A DNA stretch of 64,000 nt from Gammaproteobacteria bacterium (GTDB lineage Bacteria; Pseudomonadota; Gammaproteobacteria; Pseudomonadales; Halieaceae), in assembly GCA_030427085.1 (NCBI GenBank), contig JAUHXH010000002.1, positions 806,001 to 870,000 on the forward strand. The letters run 5' to 3'. Numbering within the stretch: position 1 is the stretch's first letter; each line of letters begins with the position of its first letter. The notes beneath the pieces are model-generated. The model made no database searches and was not told the origin of the DNA. It was given only the letters and a program-made list of their open reading frames with translations. Both the position numbers and the translations under genes were made by a program. Shown one piece after another: positions 1 through 8,529 of the stretch.

Positions 1-35
1 GGCGCGGTATTGTGATTAAGCTGTGAGTTAACGCG

Positions 36-1955
36 CTATCCCTTGCGGTAGCCAATGCCGCGTTGCGCAAGCAGGGGCAGTTGCCGGTTCAGGCGGTCGG
101 CAAAACCCGGCCAGTTTTTGCCTTCGGCTGGGCTCCAGGCGTTTTCAGCCACTGCGAGCAGGCGTGGGAAGGCCATGTACTGCAGGCGCTGCTCGCTACT
201 CAGTAATTCACTCCACAGTTGGGCCTGAACACCCACTACCGCCTGCGCAGTGGCGCTGTCTTTGCCCTCTGGTTCGTATTCATAGCAGGTCTGCAGATCG
301 GCGGTGCCGGCCCAGTACAGGCCGGGTTCATTGATGCTCTTGTCCCAGGCGAGGTCCAGATAGGTGTGCTGTGCTGCGCAGGCAATGACGGGATAACCCA
401 TGGCGGCAGTCCTTTGGGCGCTATCGGCACTGGTCCAGGCGCAAATGACTGCGTCGTGGGCGAGCTTGTCGCCGTGAGCGGCTTCTTCCCAGCCCATGAA
501 CTGCTTGCCTTTGCCGCGCAGGTAATCCTGCACGTGACGCAGCAGATGGCCCTGTAAATCCAGCGGTTTTTCGTAACCGTGCTGCGACAACATGGTTTGA
601 CACGCCGGGGAATCGACCCACACGCCCTCCGGCACTTCATCCGCACCGAGGTGAATCCAGGGCGACGGGAACAAGGTGCAGACCTCATCCAGCACGCCTT
701 CCAGAAATTCGTAGGTGCCGGGCAGGGCGGGGTTGAGTACGTTATCGCGGTACAACTGTACTGACAGGTAGCGGGATTGGTCGCCGCTTTCCTGCAACAG
801 GTGTGGCAAGGCTTTGATCGCTGCGCGTGAATGCCCGGGGATATCGATTTCCGGGATGACAGTAATCTGGCGCGCTGCCGCGTAGGCAACAATCTCACGC
901 ACGTCGTCCTGGCTGTAGTAGCCACCGTAGCGTTCGGCACCGCTGCCGAACTGCGAGGCCAGCGCTTCGCCTTCACCGCGCCAGGCACCCACATCGGTCA
1001 ACTGCGGGTAGCGCTTGATCTCCACACGCCAGCCCTCATCGTCGGTGAGGTGCCAGTGGAAGCGATTGAGTTTGAAGCGCGCCATTTCATCCAGCAGGGT
1101 TTTGATTGCCGCGGTGCTGTGGAAGTGGCGGGCGCAGTCCAGCATTAGGCCGCGGTGGCTGAATCGCGGAGTGTCCTCAATCGTTCCGCACGGAATTTTC
1201 CCCGTATGGACTTCGGCCAATTGTTGCAGTGATACCAGGCCGTAAAAGTGGCCGGCGGCACTCGACGCCTCGATGTGGACTGCTGTGGCCTGGATGCGCA
1301 GTCGATAACCTTCATCCGGCAGCGCAGGGTCGGCACTCAATACCAGTTGCGCTTCGGCGGGTTCATTGACGGATTTGGTGCGCAATTCGTTGCCGGTAAA
1401 CCGGGAAAAATCTGCCAGTACTGCCTGGATGATGTCGCTTGCGTAGGCTGACCAGATGTCGGGGCAAGGGAAGTGCCCGCTTGTCATCCTTACCTGCTCG
1501 GGACGGGGCAACAGGTGTGGAAGCTCACTGGTAACCATGGGTCGAGGTGGCGTAGCGGAATTTGCTGCCTGCTGGTCTGTCAGCGCCGCTCGCAGATTGT
1601 GTGAAGCCAGCTCAACACTGTGCAGGCCGTTCTCGCTGAGCAAATAAAACCCATTGGGAATATCTGACACGCGCTGGATGATGGGCGTCTCGGCGAAGAA
1701 CTCGAGTTCAATGGACTCGCCTGGCGCCAGCGGGTTGGCCCTGTCGCAGGCAACCACCCAGTGACTCCCTGTCTGGTCGAGGATCTGGGTACCTCCGCCT
1801 GCCTCGATCAGCTTGGGCAGGTCGAAATGCAGGCGCCAGTTTTCCAGCGCCTCTTCCTGTGTGTTTTGCAACTGCAGCAGCAACTGCATACGAGCGTCAG
1901 GCAGGGGAATCAGCGTGATCTGCAATGAAATTGACAACGTTGTCATAGCGCGCAT
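36..1955 (-). CDS. Beta-N-acetylhexosaminidase, GH20 family
   Basis: Exo-acting hydrolase expected to remove terminal N-acetylglucosamine/galactosamine from chitin oligomers or glycoconjugates. The N-terminal ~150 residues are a beta-rich accessory region, followed by the GH20b small domain and then the TIM barrel, which opens at RGLMLDCARHF. The catalytic Asp-Glu pair is in HLGADEVPEG near residue 437, and the barrel also has HWHLTDDEGWR and PEIDIPGH. At 639 residues it is somewhat short of many outer-membrane homologues, and no clear signal peptide or lipobox is visible, so cytosolic or atypically exported. A second in-frame ATG three codons downstream (1946) is an alternative start; neither has a strong ribosome binding site. 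It is divergent from the small peptide gene at 2175. Confidence 0.93.
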   Translation of the reverse strand: MRAMTTLSISLQITLIPLPDARMQLLLQLQNTQEEALENWRLHFDLPKLIEAGGGTQILDQTGSHWVVACDRANPLAPGESIELEFFAETPIIQRVSDIPNGFYLLSENGLHSVELASHNLRAALTDQQAANSATPPRPMVTSELPHLLPRPEQVRMTSGHFPCPDIWSAYASDIIQAVLADFSRFTGNELRTKSVNEPAEAQLVLSADPALPDEGYRLRIQATAVHIEASSAAGHFYGLVSLQQLAEVHTGKIPCGTIEDTPRFSHRGLMLDCARHFHSTAAIKTLLDEMARFKLNRFHWHLTDDEGWRVEIKRYPQLTDVGAWRGEGEALASQFGSGAERYGGYYSQDDVREIVAYAAARQITVIPEIDIPGHSRAAIKALPHLLQESGDQSRYLSVQLYRDNVLNPALPGTYEFLEGVLDEVCTLFPSPWIHLGADEVPEGVWVDSPACQTMLSQHGYEKPLDLQGHLLRHVQDYLRGKGKQFMGWEEAAHGDKLAHDAVICAWTSADSAQRTAAMGYPVIACAAQHTYLDLAWDKSINEPGLYWAGTADLQTCYEYEPEGKDSATAQAVVGVQAQLWSELLSSEQRLQYMAFPRLLAVAENAWSPAEGKNWPGFADRLNRQLPLLAQRGIGYRKG

Positions 1956-2133
1956 TCTGGGCTGGAGGGCATTGCCCTGTCAAGCTACCCGGCGCTGATA
2001 TCCAGTGCTTTTTTTGCTCGCTCCCGCCCTGACCGAATTAGGCAGAGTCGTGGCCGACTATGGTGTACGCCCCGGCTGGGATTATTACTTATTCTGTTAC
2101 GCAGGCGGCGCCATCCGGCCCGCTCGATCAGGA

Positions 2134-2155
2134 CGCCCCGGGGTGATCCGGGGCG
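2134..2155 (+). other. Perfect hairpin in the leader of the small peptide gene
   Basis: Arms CGCCCCGG (2134-2141) and CCGGGGCG (2148-2155) are perfectly complementary around a 6-nt loop. The hairpin ends five bases before the AAGGAGG ribosome binding site at 2160. With no T-run it is not a normal terminator; it could stabilise the 5' end of the transcript or affect translation of the peptide gene. Confidence 0.6.
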
Positions 2156-2174
2156 CGACAAGGAGGTTATACCC

Positions 2175-2435
2175 ATGACAAATTTCAGCGTTGGTCAAAA
2201 CACCCATCACGAGTCCGTTCGCGGTTTGAGTGCGGAAGAACAGCAACAGGTCAGTGGTGGTAGCGTTGGTCCCACCTGGGCCAGTGAGGCAGAGAAACAC
2301 TGGCTGCAGCAATACGGTGCGCCCGTGGCTCCATTGATTCCCTATGTGCCACATCCCGGTTTACCGCTGTTGTCTGCTACTGGCACCATCGGTGGCGGCG
2401 GCAACCGGTTGATTCGCAGTATGCAGCTGGTCTGA
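2175..2435 (+). CDS. Small double-glycine-leader peptide (putative microcin/bacteriocin precursor)
   Basis: An 86-residue protein with a very strong ribosome binding site (AAGGAGG, 8 bases upstream of ATG). Residues 18-29 read LSAEEQQQVSGG, matching the double-glycine leader consensus at Leu-12, Ser-11, Glu-8, Val-4, Gly-2 and Gly-1. Cleavage after Gly29 would release a 57-residue core that is cysteine-free, Pro-rich in its middle (PVAPLIPYVPHPGLP) and Gly-rich near the end (TIGGGG). Leaders of this kind are normally removed by peptidase-containing ABC transporters (C39 family). No such exporter or obvious immunity gene lies in the window, so this is an orphan precursor. Its activity is unknown; a secreted signal peptide is an alternative. 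It is convergent with the downstream gene, with one base between them. Confidence 0.75.
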   Translation: MTNFSVGQNTHHESVRGLSAEEQQQVSGGSVGPTWASEAEKHWLQQYGAPVAPLIPYVPHPGLPLLSATGTIGGGGNRLIRSMQLV

Positions 2436-2436
2436 T

Positions 2437-5073
2437 TCAGGCTGGGCGATCCGCTTTCAGCGCCGCCAGATCCCAGGTTTTGGCGCCCAGATCATCCCAG
2501 TTTTCCGGGTGGCAGGTGAAAAACAGGATCTGGTGGCGTTGGGCCGCGTCATACAGGGCGCGCTTGATCGTATCCCTGCGCTTCGCGTCGCTGTGCACAA
2601 GGCTATCGTCGAGCATGATCAGTGTTGGGCGCCCCGCCTCCTGTAACAGGTCGGCGTAAGCCAGGCGGCTGATTAGCCCCATTTGTTCACGGGCCCCGAA
2701 ACTGAGTTCCGACAGCTTGCCGGTTTCGCCGTCGCGCTGGAACAGGTCCGGTTTGAGCGCTTCGTCCACCTGCAGTGAGCTGTTGGGGAAGAGCATGGCA
2801 AGGTAGTGGTCCAGGTGTTTTTGTAGCGGCGCCTGAAGGCGGCGGGTCAGTTTCTGGCGCCCTTCCTGCAGCAGTGTATACAGCAGCTTCAGCGCCTGTG
2901 CGCGGCGTTCAAAATCTGCCAGTCGGCGTTGGGCGTAGGCCAGTTCGGTCTCGCATTCGACCTGCTGGTCCGCTAACTCCAGTGCTTCGGCGCTTTGCAG
3001 GTACACCTGCAGGCCGTGAATTTCGCGTTCGCGCTCGCGATGCATGTTCTCTTGGGAGGTGGCGCTCGCGCTCAGTCGTTCGATATCCTGCTTCACCAAC
3101 GTGGGGTTGGCGTCATTAATACGCAACTGGCGCTCAGCGATGGCTGTTTCCAGGGTTGACGCTGCCGTCTGTGTTTCAGTCAGTTCTGCGGCCAGTTGCC
3201 GTAATTCTTCATGCCGCTTTTCGCTGTGTAGCTGCTCGTGCAGTCGCTGCCATTCTTTTTCGGCACTCTCCAGCCGGTCGCGCACTATGGCGAGTTGGTG
3301 CTGGTGGCTTTGCAGGACCTGCTCTGCTTCGCTTTGCAGTATCTCGGTGCTGTCCAGCATTGACTGAGCAGTATCGAGCGAAGGTAGGTCGGTGTTCGGC
3401 GCTTCCATTCCTTCAAGACGTTCCGCGGCTTCGGCTGCTTGCCGCAGGGCCGTGTCCAGTTCAGTGGCAAGGGCTTCAATGCCATCCGGAGCCGTCACAT
3501 GCAGTAGTTCTTTGATCCGAGTAAGTTCTGCCTGCGCTTTGCGCTGGTTTTCCGCGCGCTCCTGGGCGATAGCCAGGGAGGGAACGTTCAGTGAGCTCAG
3601 CAAGGCGTCAATGCTGTCCTGCTGTTGCTGGTATTCCCGCTGCAAAGTGCCGAGGTCGTTGCCGCCAGGCTCTATGTCGAGACGACCCAGGCCCGGTACG
3701 TCGAGAACAGCGGCTTCGGTCAGTAATACTTCACCCTCCCCTGAGAGGATGTCCTCGTGCAATCGCAGCGTAACGCCATCCACCAGTTGGAATTTCAAGC
3801 GAGTGGCCACGGTCTCCAGTCGAATGCGTAGCTGATCGTGCTCGCTGCATGCTGTGGAGAGGTCATCCAGAATGGCTTCGTCTATGCGATTGTTCTGAGA
3901 ACTTTCTCTGGCTGCAGCCTCCTGTTCACGCAGTTTCTCAACGTCTTGTTGCACTTTGCGCAGTTTGCTGGCTTGTTCATTGGCCTCTGCCCGCGCTTGC
4001 TGTAATGACTGATGAAGCTCTGCTTTGCGAGCCTGTTGGAGAACCCCTCGCGCTGACTGATAGGCTTCGCGAGCTTGTTGCAGCGTGCGTTCGAGCCCTT
4101 CGGTTTTTTCCTCCAGTGCCGTCAATTCAGTCTGGACGATGCCCCGGTCCCGTTCGCGCTGCTGCAGTTGCTCCGAGAGTTGTTCCGCTTCAGCCTGTCT
4201 GGTTGCGAGTTGAGTCAATAGTGTGCGGTGGGTAGCCAGCGCCTGCTCATCGCTGTTTTGTTCCTGCTGCAGGCGGCCGATTTCAGCCAGTTGCGTGCGT
4301 GCGGCGTCGGCTTTCTCTCGCAAGTTTTCCCACGGCCGGTCACGCTGAGTAATCTGATGCACTTGTTGAAGCTCGCCCAGCCGGTCGACACTTTCCTGGT
4401 AACGCGCTACGCGCGGCGCAAAGCCCTCAGCCTTCTGCGCCAGGTCTTCTACCTGCTGGATGGTTTTCAGATAGTCATTCCGGGGTTTGCCGCCTGGGGT
4501 CAACAGCTCCCCGCGCTGACTCGCCACGGCGTGGATGATGTCATCGCCCCCGGCACTGGCGATGTCACCGACCAGGCTTTCCAGTGCGGCTTCAAGGTGT
4601 GATTGGGCGTTTGCCACCGAGCCGTCGATAGCCTGGCCGCTGCCCTGTTCTATCCAGAGTAGGCCAGGAATGCCCCAGTCCTTCTCTTTGCTGGCGCCGG
4701 CTGCTGCGACATTGAAACCCATCAGGTTTGCCAGGCGGGCCTCCGCCTCATCATTGCTCAGCGTGGTGGTGCCGATGCTGAGGTCGCAGCGTTTACGTTT
4801 CAGAAAACGTTTTGCCAGTTGCCAGCGTTCGCCATCCACCTCGAAGGTAAGGTCTACGCTGGGGGCCGCGGCGCTGTCTCCCCAGGGCTGGTAGACCGAG
4901 GCGGTACTGGTAACGTAGCGTTCAAAAAAGGCGGCGCGAATAGCCTGGGCAACCGTGCTTTTGCCGATCTCGTTGGGGCCGGAAATCAGGTTGATGCCGT
5001 CCTCGAGGCCTTCCAGTGCCAGGGCTTGCCGGAACTGCCGAAACTGTTCGATGCGGATATCGGTCAGTTTCAT
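2437..5073 (-). CDS. SbcC/YhaN-like SMC-type ATPase (DNA repair)
   Basis: 878-residue ABC/SMC-type ATPase, probably the coiled-coil partner of the phosphoesterase encoded just upstream. The N-terminus carries Walker A (GPNEIGKS, about residues 34-41). The long middle (roughly 200-700) is Gln/Glu/Arg/Leu-rich coiled coil. The C-terminus has the ABC signature LSFGAREQ and Walker B/D-loop LIMLDDSLVHSD. No CxxC zinc hook is seen at the coiled-coil apex, unlike classical SbcC/Rad50, so it is closer to the YhaN type. Its start overlaps the stop of the phosphoesterase gene by 4 bp, indicating translational coupling. Confidence 0.85.
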   Translation of the reverse strand: MKLTDIRIEQFRQFRQALALEGLEDGINLISGPNEIGKSTVAQAIRAAFFERYVTSTASVYQPWGDSAAAPSVDLTFEVDGERWQLAKRFLKRKRCDLSIGTTTLSNDEAEARLANLMGFNVAAAGASKEKDWGIPGLLWIEQGSGQAIDGSVANAQSHLEAALESLVGDIASAGGDDIIHAVASQRGELLTPGGKPRNDYLKTIQQVEDLAQKAEGFAPRVARYQESVDRLGELQQVHQITQRDRPWENLREKADAARTQLAEIGRLQQEQNSDEQALATHRTLLTQLATRQAEAEQLSEQLQQRERDRGIVQTELTALEEKTEGLERTLQQAREAYQSARGVLQQARKAELHQSLQQARAEANEQASKLRKVQQDVEKLREQEAAARESSQNNRIDEAILDDLSTACSEHDQLRIRLETVATRLKFQLVDGVTLRLHEDILSGEGEVLLTEAAVLDVPGLGRLDIEPGGNDLGTLQREYQQQQDSIDALLSSLNVPSLAIAQERAENQRKAQAELTRIKELLHVTAPDGIEALATELDTALRQAAEAAERLEGMEAPNTDLPSLDTAQSMLDSTEILQSEAEQVLQSHQHQLAIVRDRLESAEKEWQRLHEQLHSEKRHEELRQLAAELTETQTAASTLETAIAERQLRINDANPTLVKQDIERLSASATSQENMHREREREIHGLQVYLQSAEALELADQQVECETELAYAQRRLADFERRAQALKLLYTLLQEGRQKLTRRLQAPLQKHLDHYLAMLFPNSSLQVDEALKPDLFQRDGETGKLSELSFGAREQMGLISRLAYADLLQEAGRPTLIMLDDSLVHSDAKRRDTIKRALYDAAQRHQILFFTCHPENWDDLGAKTWDLAALKADRPA

Positions 5074-6197
5074 GCGGAGGCCTCGGGCTCGGTACCGCGT
5101 TCGCGCAATAAGCCAGCGAGTATCAGCAAGGCATCTCGCGGTGCCGGATCGTCGGTCAGTGCCTGCTGCTCGTTCAGGGTCTGGATAACGTCGCCGATGT
5201 AACCTTCGGCGTGCAGCTCGGCAATTTCTGCTTCCGTGGGGGTAATGGCCAATGCTGACAGGTTGGCTTGCAAGCTGCGTAATCGCGCCCCGGCGACTGA
5301 TAGTGCCCGGTTGAGGGTTTGTTCTTCGTCCAGCGTGAGCTGCCCGCTAATTTTCAGATCCAGCACGGTGTGGGGTGGCGTAGCCTCGAGGTCTTTGACC
5401 AGTTCATCGAGGTCAGTCGCTACAGCCATAGCCCGCTGCCACTGTTGCCAGTCGTATTGCCCCGTGCGGTGAAGACTGACCGTGGGAACACTGCCGGGTG
5501 CGTCAATGTCCACGATCAGGGCTGCCCCGGCATCATTGTTGCGGAAGCGCTCTGGTTCGGGTGTGCCGCTATACCAACAGCGCTCTCCGATGCGTTTGGC
5601 CCCATGCCAGTCACCCAGAGCCAGATAATCCAGCCTGGCGGTGTCGACCCGCGTGGCGCTGATGGGGTTGGTTGAGTCGATGTCCTCTGCCAATACGCCC
5701 TGCACGCTGCCGTGGGCCAGTCCAATTCGAACCAGTCCGGGGGAGCTGTCCAGATTGTCGAACGGCGCGGTCAGGTCATCGTAGGTGTTTCGCTGGGTCA
5801 GCGGCGCACAGAGAATCGCGAGCCCTGCTGTTTCCAGTTCAATCAAACCCGCCGCCAGTGCGAGGTGGACTTTATCGGGAACGGCTTCCATGCGCATTGC
5901 TCGCGTCCACACACTCTCGGACAGGGCCGCGTCGTGGTTGCCCGGTAATAACACCCAGGGACCGGAAAACGCCTCCATCGCGTTGAACACGCGGCGAATG
6001 TTGAGTTCGGAAACAGTCTGGGTATCGAACACATCACCTGCCACCAGCACTGCATCGCAGGACTCATCCTTCGCCAGTTGTGCCAGCCGTGCTATCGCCT
6101 GATAGCGGGCTTCGGCCAGCAGTGCAGCATTCGTGGCGTCAAAGCGAGAATACTGGCGGCCGATTTGCCAGTCGGCAGTGTGGAGGAATCGGGGCAC
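5070..6197 (-). CDS. SbcD/YhaO-like metallophosphoesterase (DNA repair exonuclease)
   Basis: 375-residue calcineurin-like phosphoesterase, predicted nuclease subunit of an SbcCD/Mre11-like complex with the downstream ATPase. Motifs in order: HTADWQIGR near the start (motif I, with Gln where classical SbcD has a metal-binding His), AGDVFD near residue 55, PGNHD near 86, then GLAHGS and LGDWHG. The C-terminal third is less conserved and may be the ATPase-contacting region. It is the first gene of a two-gene operon, overlapping the ATPase gene by 4 bp. Confidence 0.85.
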   Translation of the reverse strand: MPRFLHTADWQIGRQYSRFDATNAALLAEARYQAIARLAQLAKDESCDAVLVAGDVFDTQTVSELNIRRVFNAMEAFSGPWVLLPGNHDAALSESVWTRAMRMEAVPDKVHLALAAGLIELETAGLAILCAPLTQRNTYDDLTAPFDNLDSSPGLVRIGLAHGSVQGVLAEDIDSTNPISATRVDTARLDYLALGDWHGAKRIGERCWYSGTPEPERFRNNDAGAALIVDIDAPGSVPTVSLHRTGQYDWQQWQRAMAVATDLDELVKDLEATPPHTVLDLKISGQLTLDEEQTLNRALSVAGARLRSLQANLSALAITPTEAEIAELHAEGYIGDVIQTLNEQQALTDDPAPRDALLILAGLLRERGTEPEASA

Positions 6198-6335
6198 GTG
6201 TTGTCCTGCTGAATTCTTCGGATAGTGTGGGCGGCTGTGTTTCCCAGCGCACCGGTGATTATAAACAACCGGCGCGGTAGATCACCCGTGGGGTACATCA
6301 CCTGTCGATTTTTCAAGCAGGTTTCTTCCAGACAC

Positions 6336-8333
6336 TTATTCAGCGCTATGCTGCTGCGCAGGTTGTGCCTCCACTCCGATATGGGTATCGAGGAATTCCA
6401 TAAGCGCGCTATACAAGGCGAGATTGGCGGATTCTTCGTAGTAACCGTGCTCACCCGCGGGGTAGTACAGTGTTGTCACCTTCGCGCCATTTTCCTTCAG
6501 GGCTTTTTCCAGGCGATACGCGTGCTCGATGGGGGCGCGTTCATCTCGGCCGCCGTGCGCAAGGAAAACAGGTACGGTTATCGCTTCCACGTTATGCACT
6601 GGCGAAAATTCGTGTAGTTGCTGCTGATCTCTGCCGATGACGCGTTCAAGATATGCCTCGCCGCGACGGTCGCCGGGAATATCACCCGCACCGTACATCA
6701 GGGGCAAATCGTAGACGCCCGCGAAGCCGGCTGCGCAGCGATATAAGCCAGGCTCGCGTATGGCATTCATCATCGCCGAGTAGGCGCCAAAGCTGGCACC
6801 GTAAATACAGATACGCCGCGGATCGACGTAGCCCGCGCTGATCGCCCAGCGGACTGCATCGGCGATATCGTTTTGTACCAGATCTCCCCAATGGCGGTCG
6901 CTGGCGCGTTGAAACTGGTGTCCATAACCATCGGAGCCGCGGAAATTGACCTTCAGGACCAGATAGCCCTTCTGGGCAAGCAGTTGGGCTTCCCCGTCAT
7001 AGGTCCAGTAATCACGCGTTTGTGGGCCGCCGTGCGGAATGACGACCATGGGTAAGTTTTCGCGGCTCGAGTTGCGAGGAAAGGTGAGGTAGCCGCGCAG
7101 CGGAGAGCCATCTCTGCTTTCAGTAGAAAATGCTTCTGTGCGAGCCAGGTCGTCGGGTTGAAGCCAGTCTGCAGCGGATAATAGAAACTCGGCGGAATTC
7201 TCCTTCAGGTTTGCGAGGAAAAAGTCGCGCGGAAGGTTGTCCCCGGACACGGAGAGCACGGCAATTTCCTGGTTTTCCGAAAGCGATTCGAGGAAGACGC
7301 GGTATCCAGGAAAGGATTTGGCGAAGCCACGCAGGAAACCCTGGACGGGGTGCGTGGAATCCAGTGTGTGCCACTGGGGAAGGCCGTTTTCAGTCAACAC
7401 AGCCAAGGGTGCCTGTGCAACAACCGTCACTGCCTGAACATCCACGTCGTCATCAGCAAACACCAGGCTCTGCTTGCCAGTGGCTAAATCCATCGCCTTT
7501 ACCACAGTTTTGTCTGTGTCCACCCGGCTGAGTAGATAGGCGGTGGTTCCCGTCTTGTCGTAGGCGAACGGTGTGACTTCCTGGTCTTGTTGGGCGTTTC
7601 CTATCCGTTGCCATTCTTCGTTATGGTACTTGTGTAGCGCCAACATACCGTGCCCGTCGATACCGCGCGCAAACGTGATCTCGCCGTCGTCATTGGCAAA
7701 TACCGTACCGCCGCGGACGGGTGAGGGCATCACGGTTCGGGTGCGGCCGTTGTAGACATTAAGCTTCAGGATCTCCCCATACGCCGTTTCGTCGTAGAAG
7801 TAGTTGTAACCTTGCCGTTTCCACGGCATCGAACGGACCAGCATGTGTTTCCGGTCGTTGGGTAGGGGGTGGATTACCTCGGCGCTGGCGTACTGGATTT
7901 CCTGACGCTGAATCCGGCTGTCCATTTCATTTTGGCCGTGTCCTACATGGTAGCCAAACACATTCTTTTGGCTCCGGCCGTCATAGTTCAGTGCATAAAG
8001 GTTGGGTGCCACACGCGGTTGATCTAGCCAGCCGATGCGGAATCGCAGGCTCGTCACGATGCGCTCATTATTGACCCAGTATGCATTGTGAACTTCTTCG
8101 TCACCTGTAAAGCGCAGGACATAGGTGATCTCCAGCGGGTCCAGTGTCATCACGGTGAGCACACGCTCCCCCTGGTCGATCATCACGATCGCTAGTTTGT
8201 CCCCCTCAGGCGATAAGGTCACTGACTGTATTTTGGGGTGTCGAACGAACTGAGGATCGATAGTTTCCGCCGCAGAGAGCGAAGCGACCAGCAGTATAAA
8301 AAGTGATAACACTACCGCGGGTAATCTGAGCAT
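6336..8333 (-). CDS. S9 family serine peptidase (prolyl oligopeptidase-like), exported
   Basis: About 665 residues from the ATG at 8333; this start gives a signal peptide (MLRLPAVVLSLFILLVASLSAAE) and has AAAGGA upstream. A longer reading back to 8423 would precede the signal peptide and is unlikely. The N-terminal ~390 residues are a beta-propeller-type region. The C-terminal alpha/beta hydrolase has the nucleophile motif GASFGAY (Ser near 514), Asp in GGRDERAP (near 599) and His in GEHGYY (near 628). Related enzymes cleave short peptides, often after proline, in the periplasm or outer membrane. It is divergent from the aminotransferase operon, so the Pho-box-like region at 8417 lies between the two. 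Confidence 0.9.
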   Translation of the reverse strand: MLRLPAVVLSLFILLVASLSAAETIDPQFVRHPKIQSVTLSPEGDKLAIVMIDQGERVLTVMTLDPLEITYVLRFTGDEEVHNAYWVNNERIVTSLRFRIGWLDQPRVAPNLYALNYDGRSQKNVFGYHVGHGQNEMDSRIQRQEIQYASAEVIHPLPNDRKHMLVRSMPWKRQGYNYFYDETAYGEILKLNVYNGRTRTVMPSPVRGGTVFANDDGEITFARGIDGHGMLALHKYHNEEWQRIGNAQQDQEVTPFAYDKTGTTAYLLSRVDTDKTVVKAMDLATGKQSLVFADDDVDVQAVTVVAQAPLAVLTENGLPQWHTLDSTHPVQGFLRGFAKSFPGYRVFLESLSENQEIAVLSVSGDNLPRDFFLANLKENSAEFLLSAADWLQPDDLARTEAFSTESRDGSPLRGYLTFPRNSSRENLPMVVIPHGGPQTRDYWTYDGEAQLLAQKGYLVLKVNFRGSDGYGHQFQRASDRHWGDLVQNDIADAVRWAISAGYVDPRRICIYGASFGAYSAMMNAIREPGLYRCAAGFAGVYDLPLMYGAGDIPGDRRGEAYLERVIGRDQQQLHEFSPVHNVEAITVPVFLAHGGRDERAPIEHAYRLEKALKENGAKVTTLYYPAGEHGYYEESANLALYSALMEFLDTHIGVEAQPAQQHSAE

Positions 8334-8416
8334 GATCGAGGTCCTTTCGTGGTTTGCTCCTTGAGTGCCGTGAGGGTAACACAACACTATTGGGGTGGCT
8401 GGGGCTGCCCTTCGGT

Positions 8417-8456
8417 CTGCCACAAAAACATCCCAAAACTGTCATGTGACTGCCAC
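8417..8456 (+). promoter_or_regulatory. Pho-box-like repeats (putative PhoB binding site)
   Basis: CTGTCAT (8439-8445), a 4-bp spacer and CTGCCAC (8450-8456) reproduce the Pho box layout of two 7-bp direct repeats at an 11-bp period; the first repeat is a perfect match to the consensus unit. A further CTGCCAC at 8417-8423 is exactly 22 bp upstream, in the same phase. The site lies 74 bp before the aminotransferase start. The -10 is not clear (TAGCTT about 10 bp downstream is weak). PhoB control is inferred. Confidence 0.6.
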
Positions 8457-8529
8457 GCGCGCTGCGTAGCTTGTGCTAAACCAACCTGCAGCTACCACTC
8501 AGGTGGAAGTTGCTCGCTACAGGTAGGGT

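Noticed and set aside
236-994. 252-residue minus-strand frame inside the hexosaminidase gene
   Set aside because: Out-of-frame reading of the GH20 gene with Arg/Pro/Cys-rich composition typical of GC-rich shadows.
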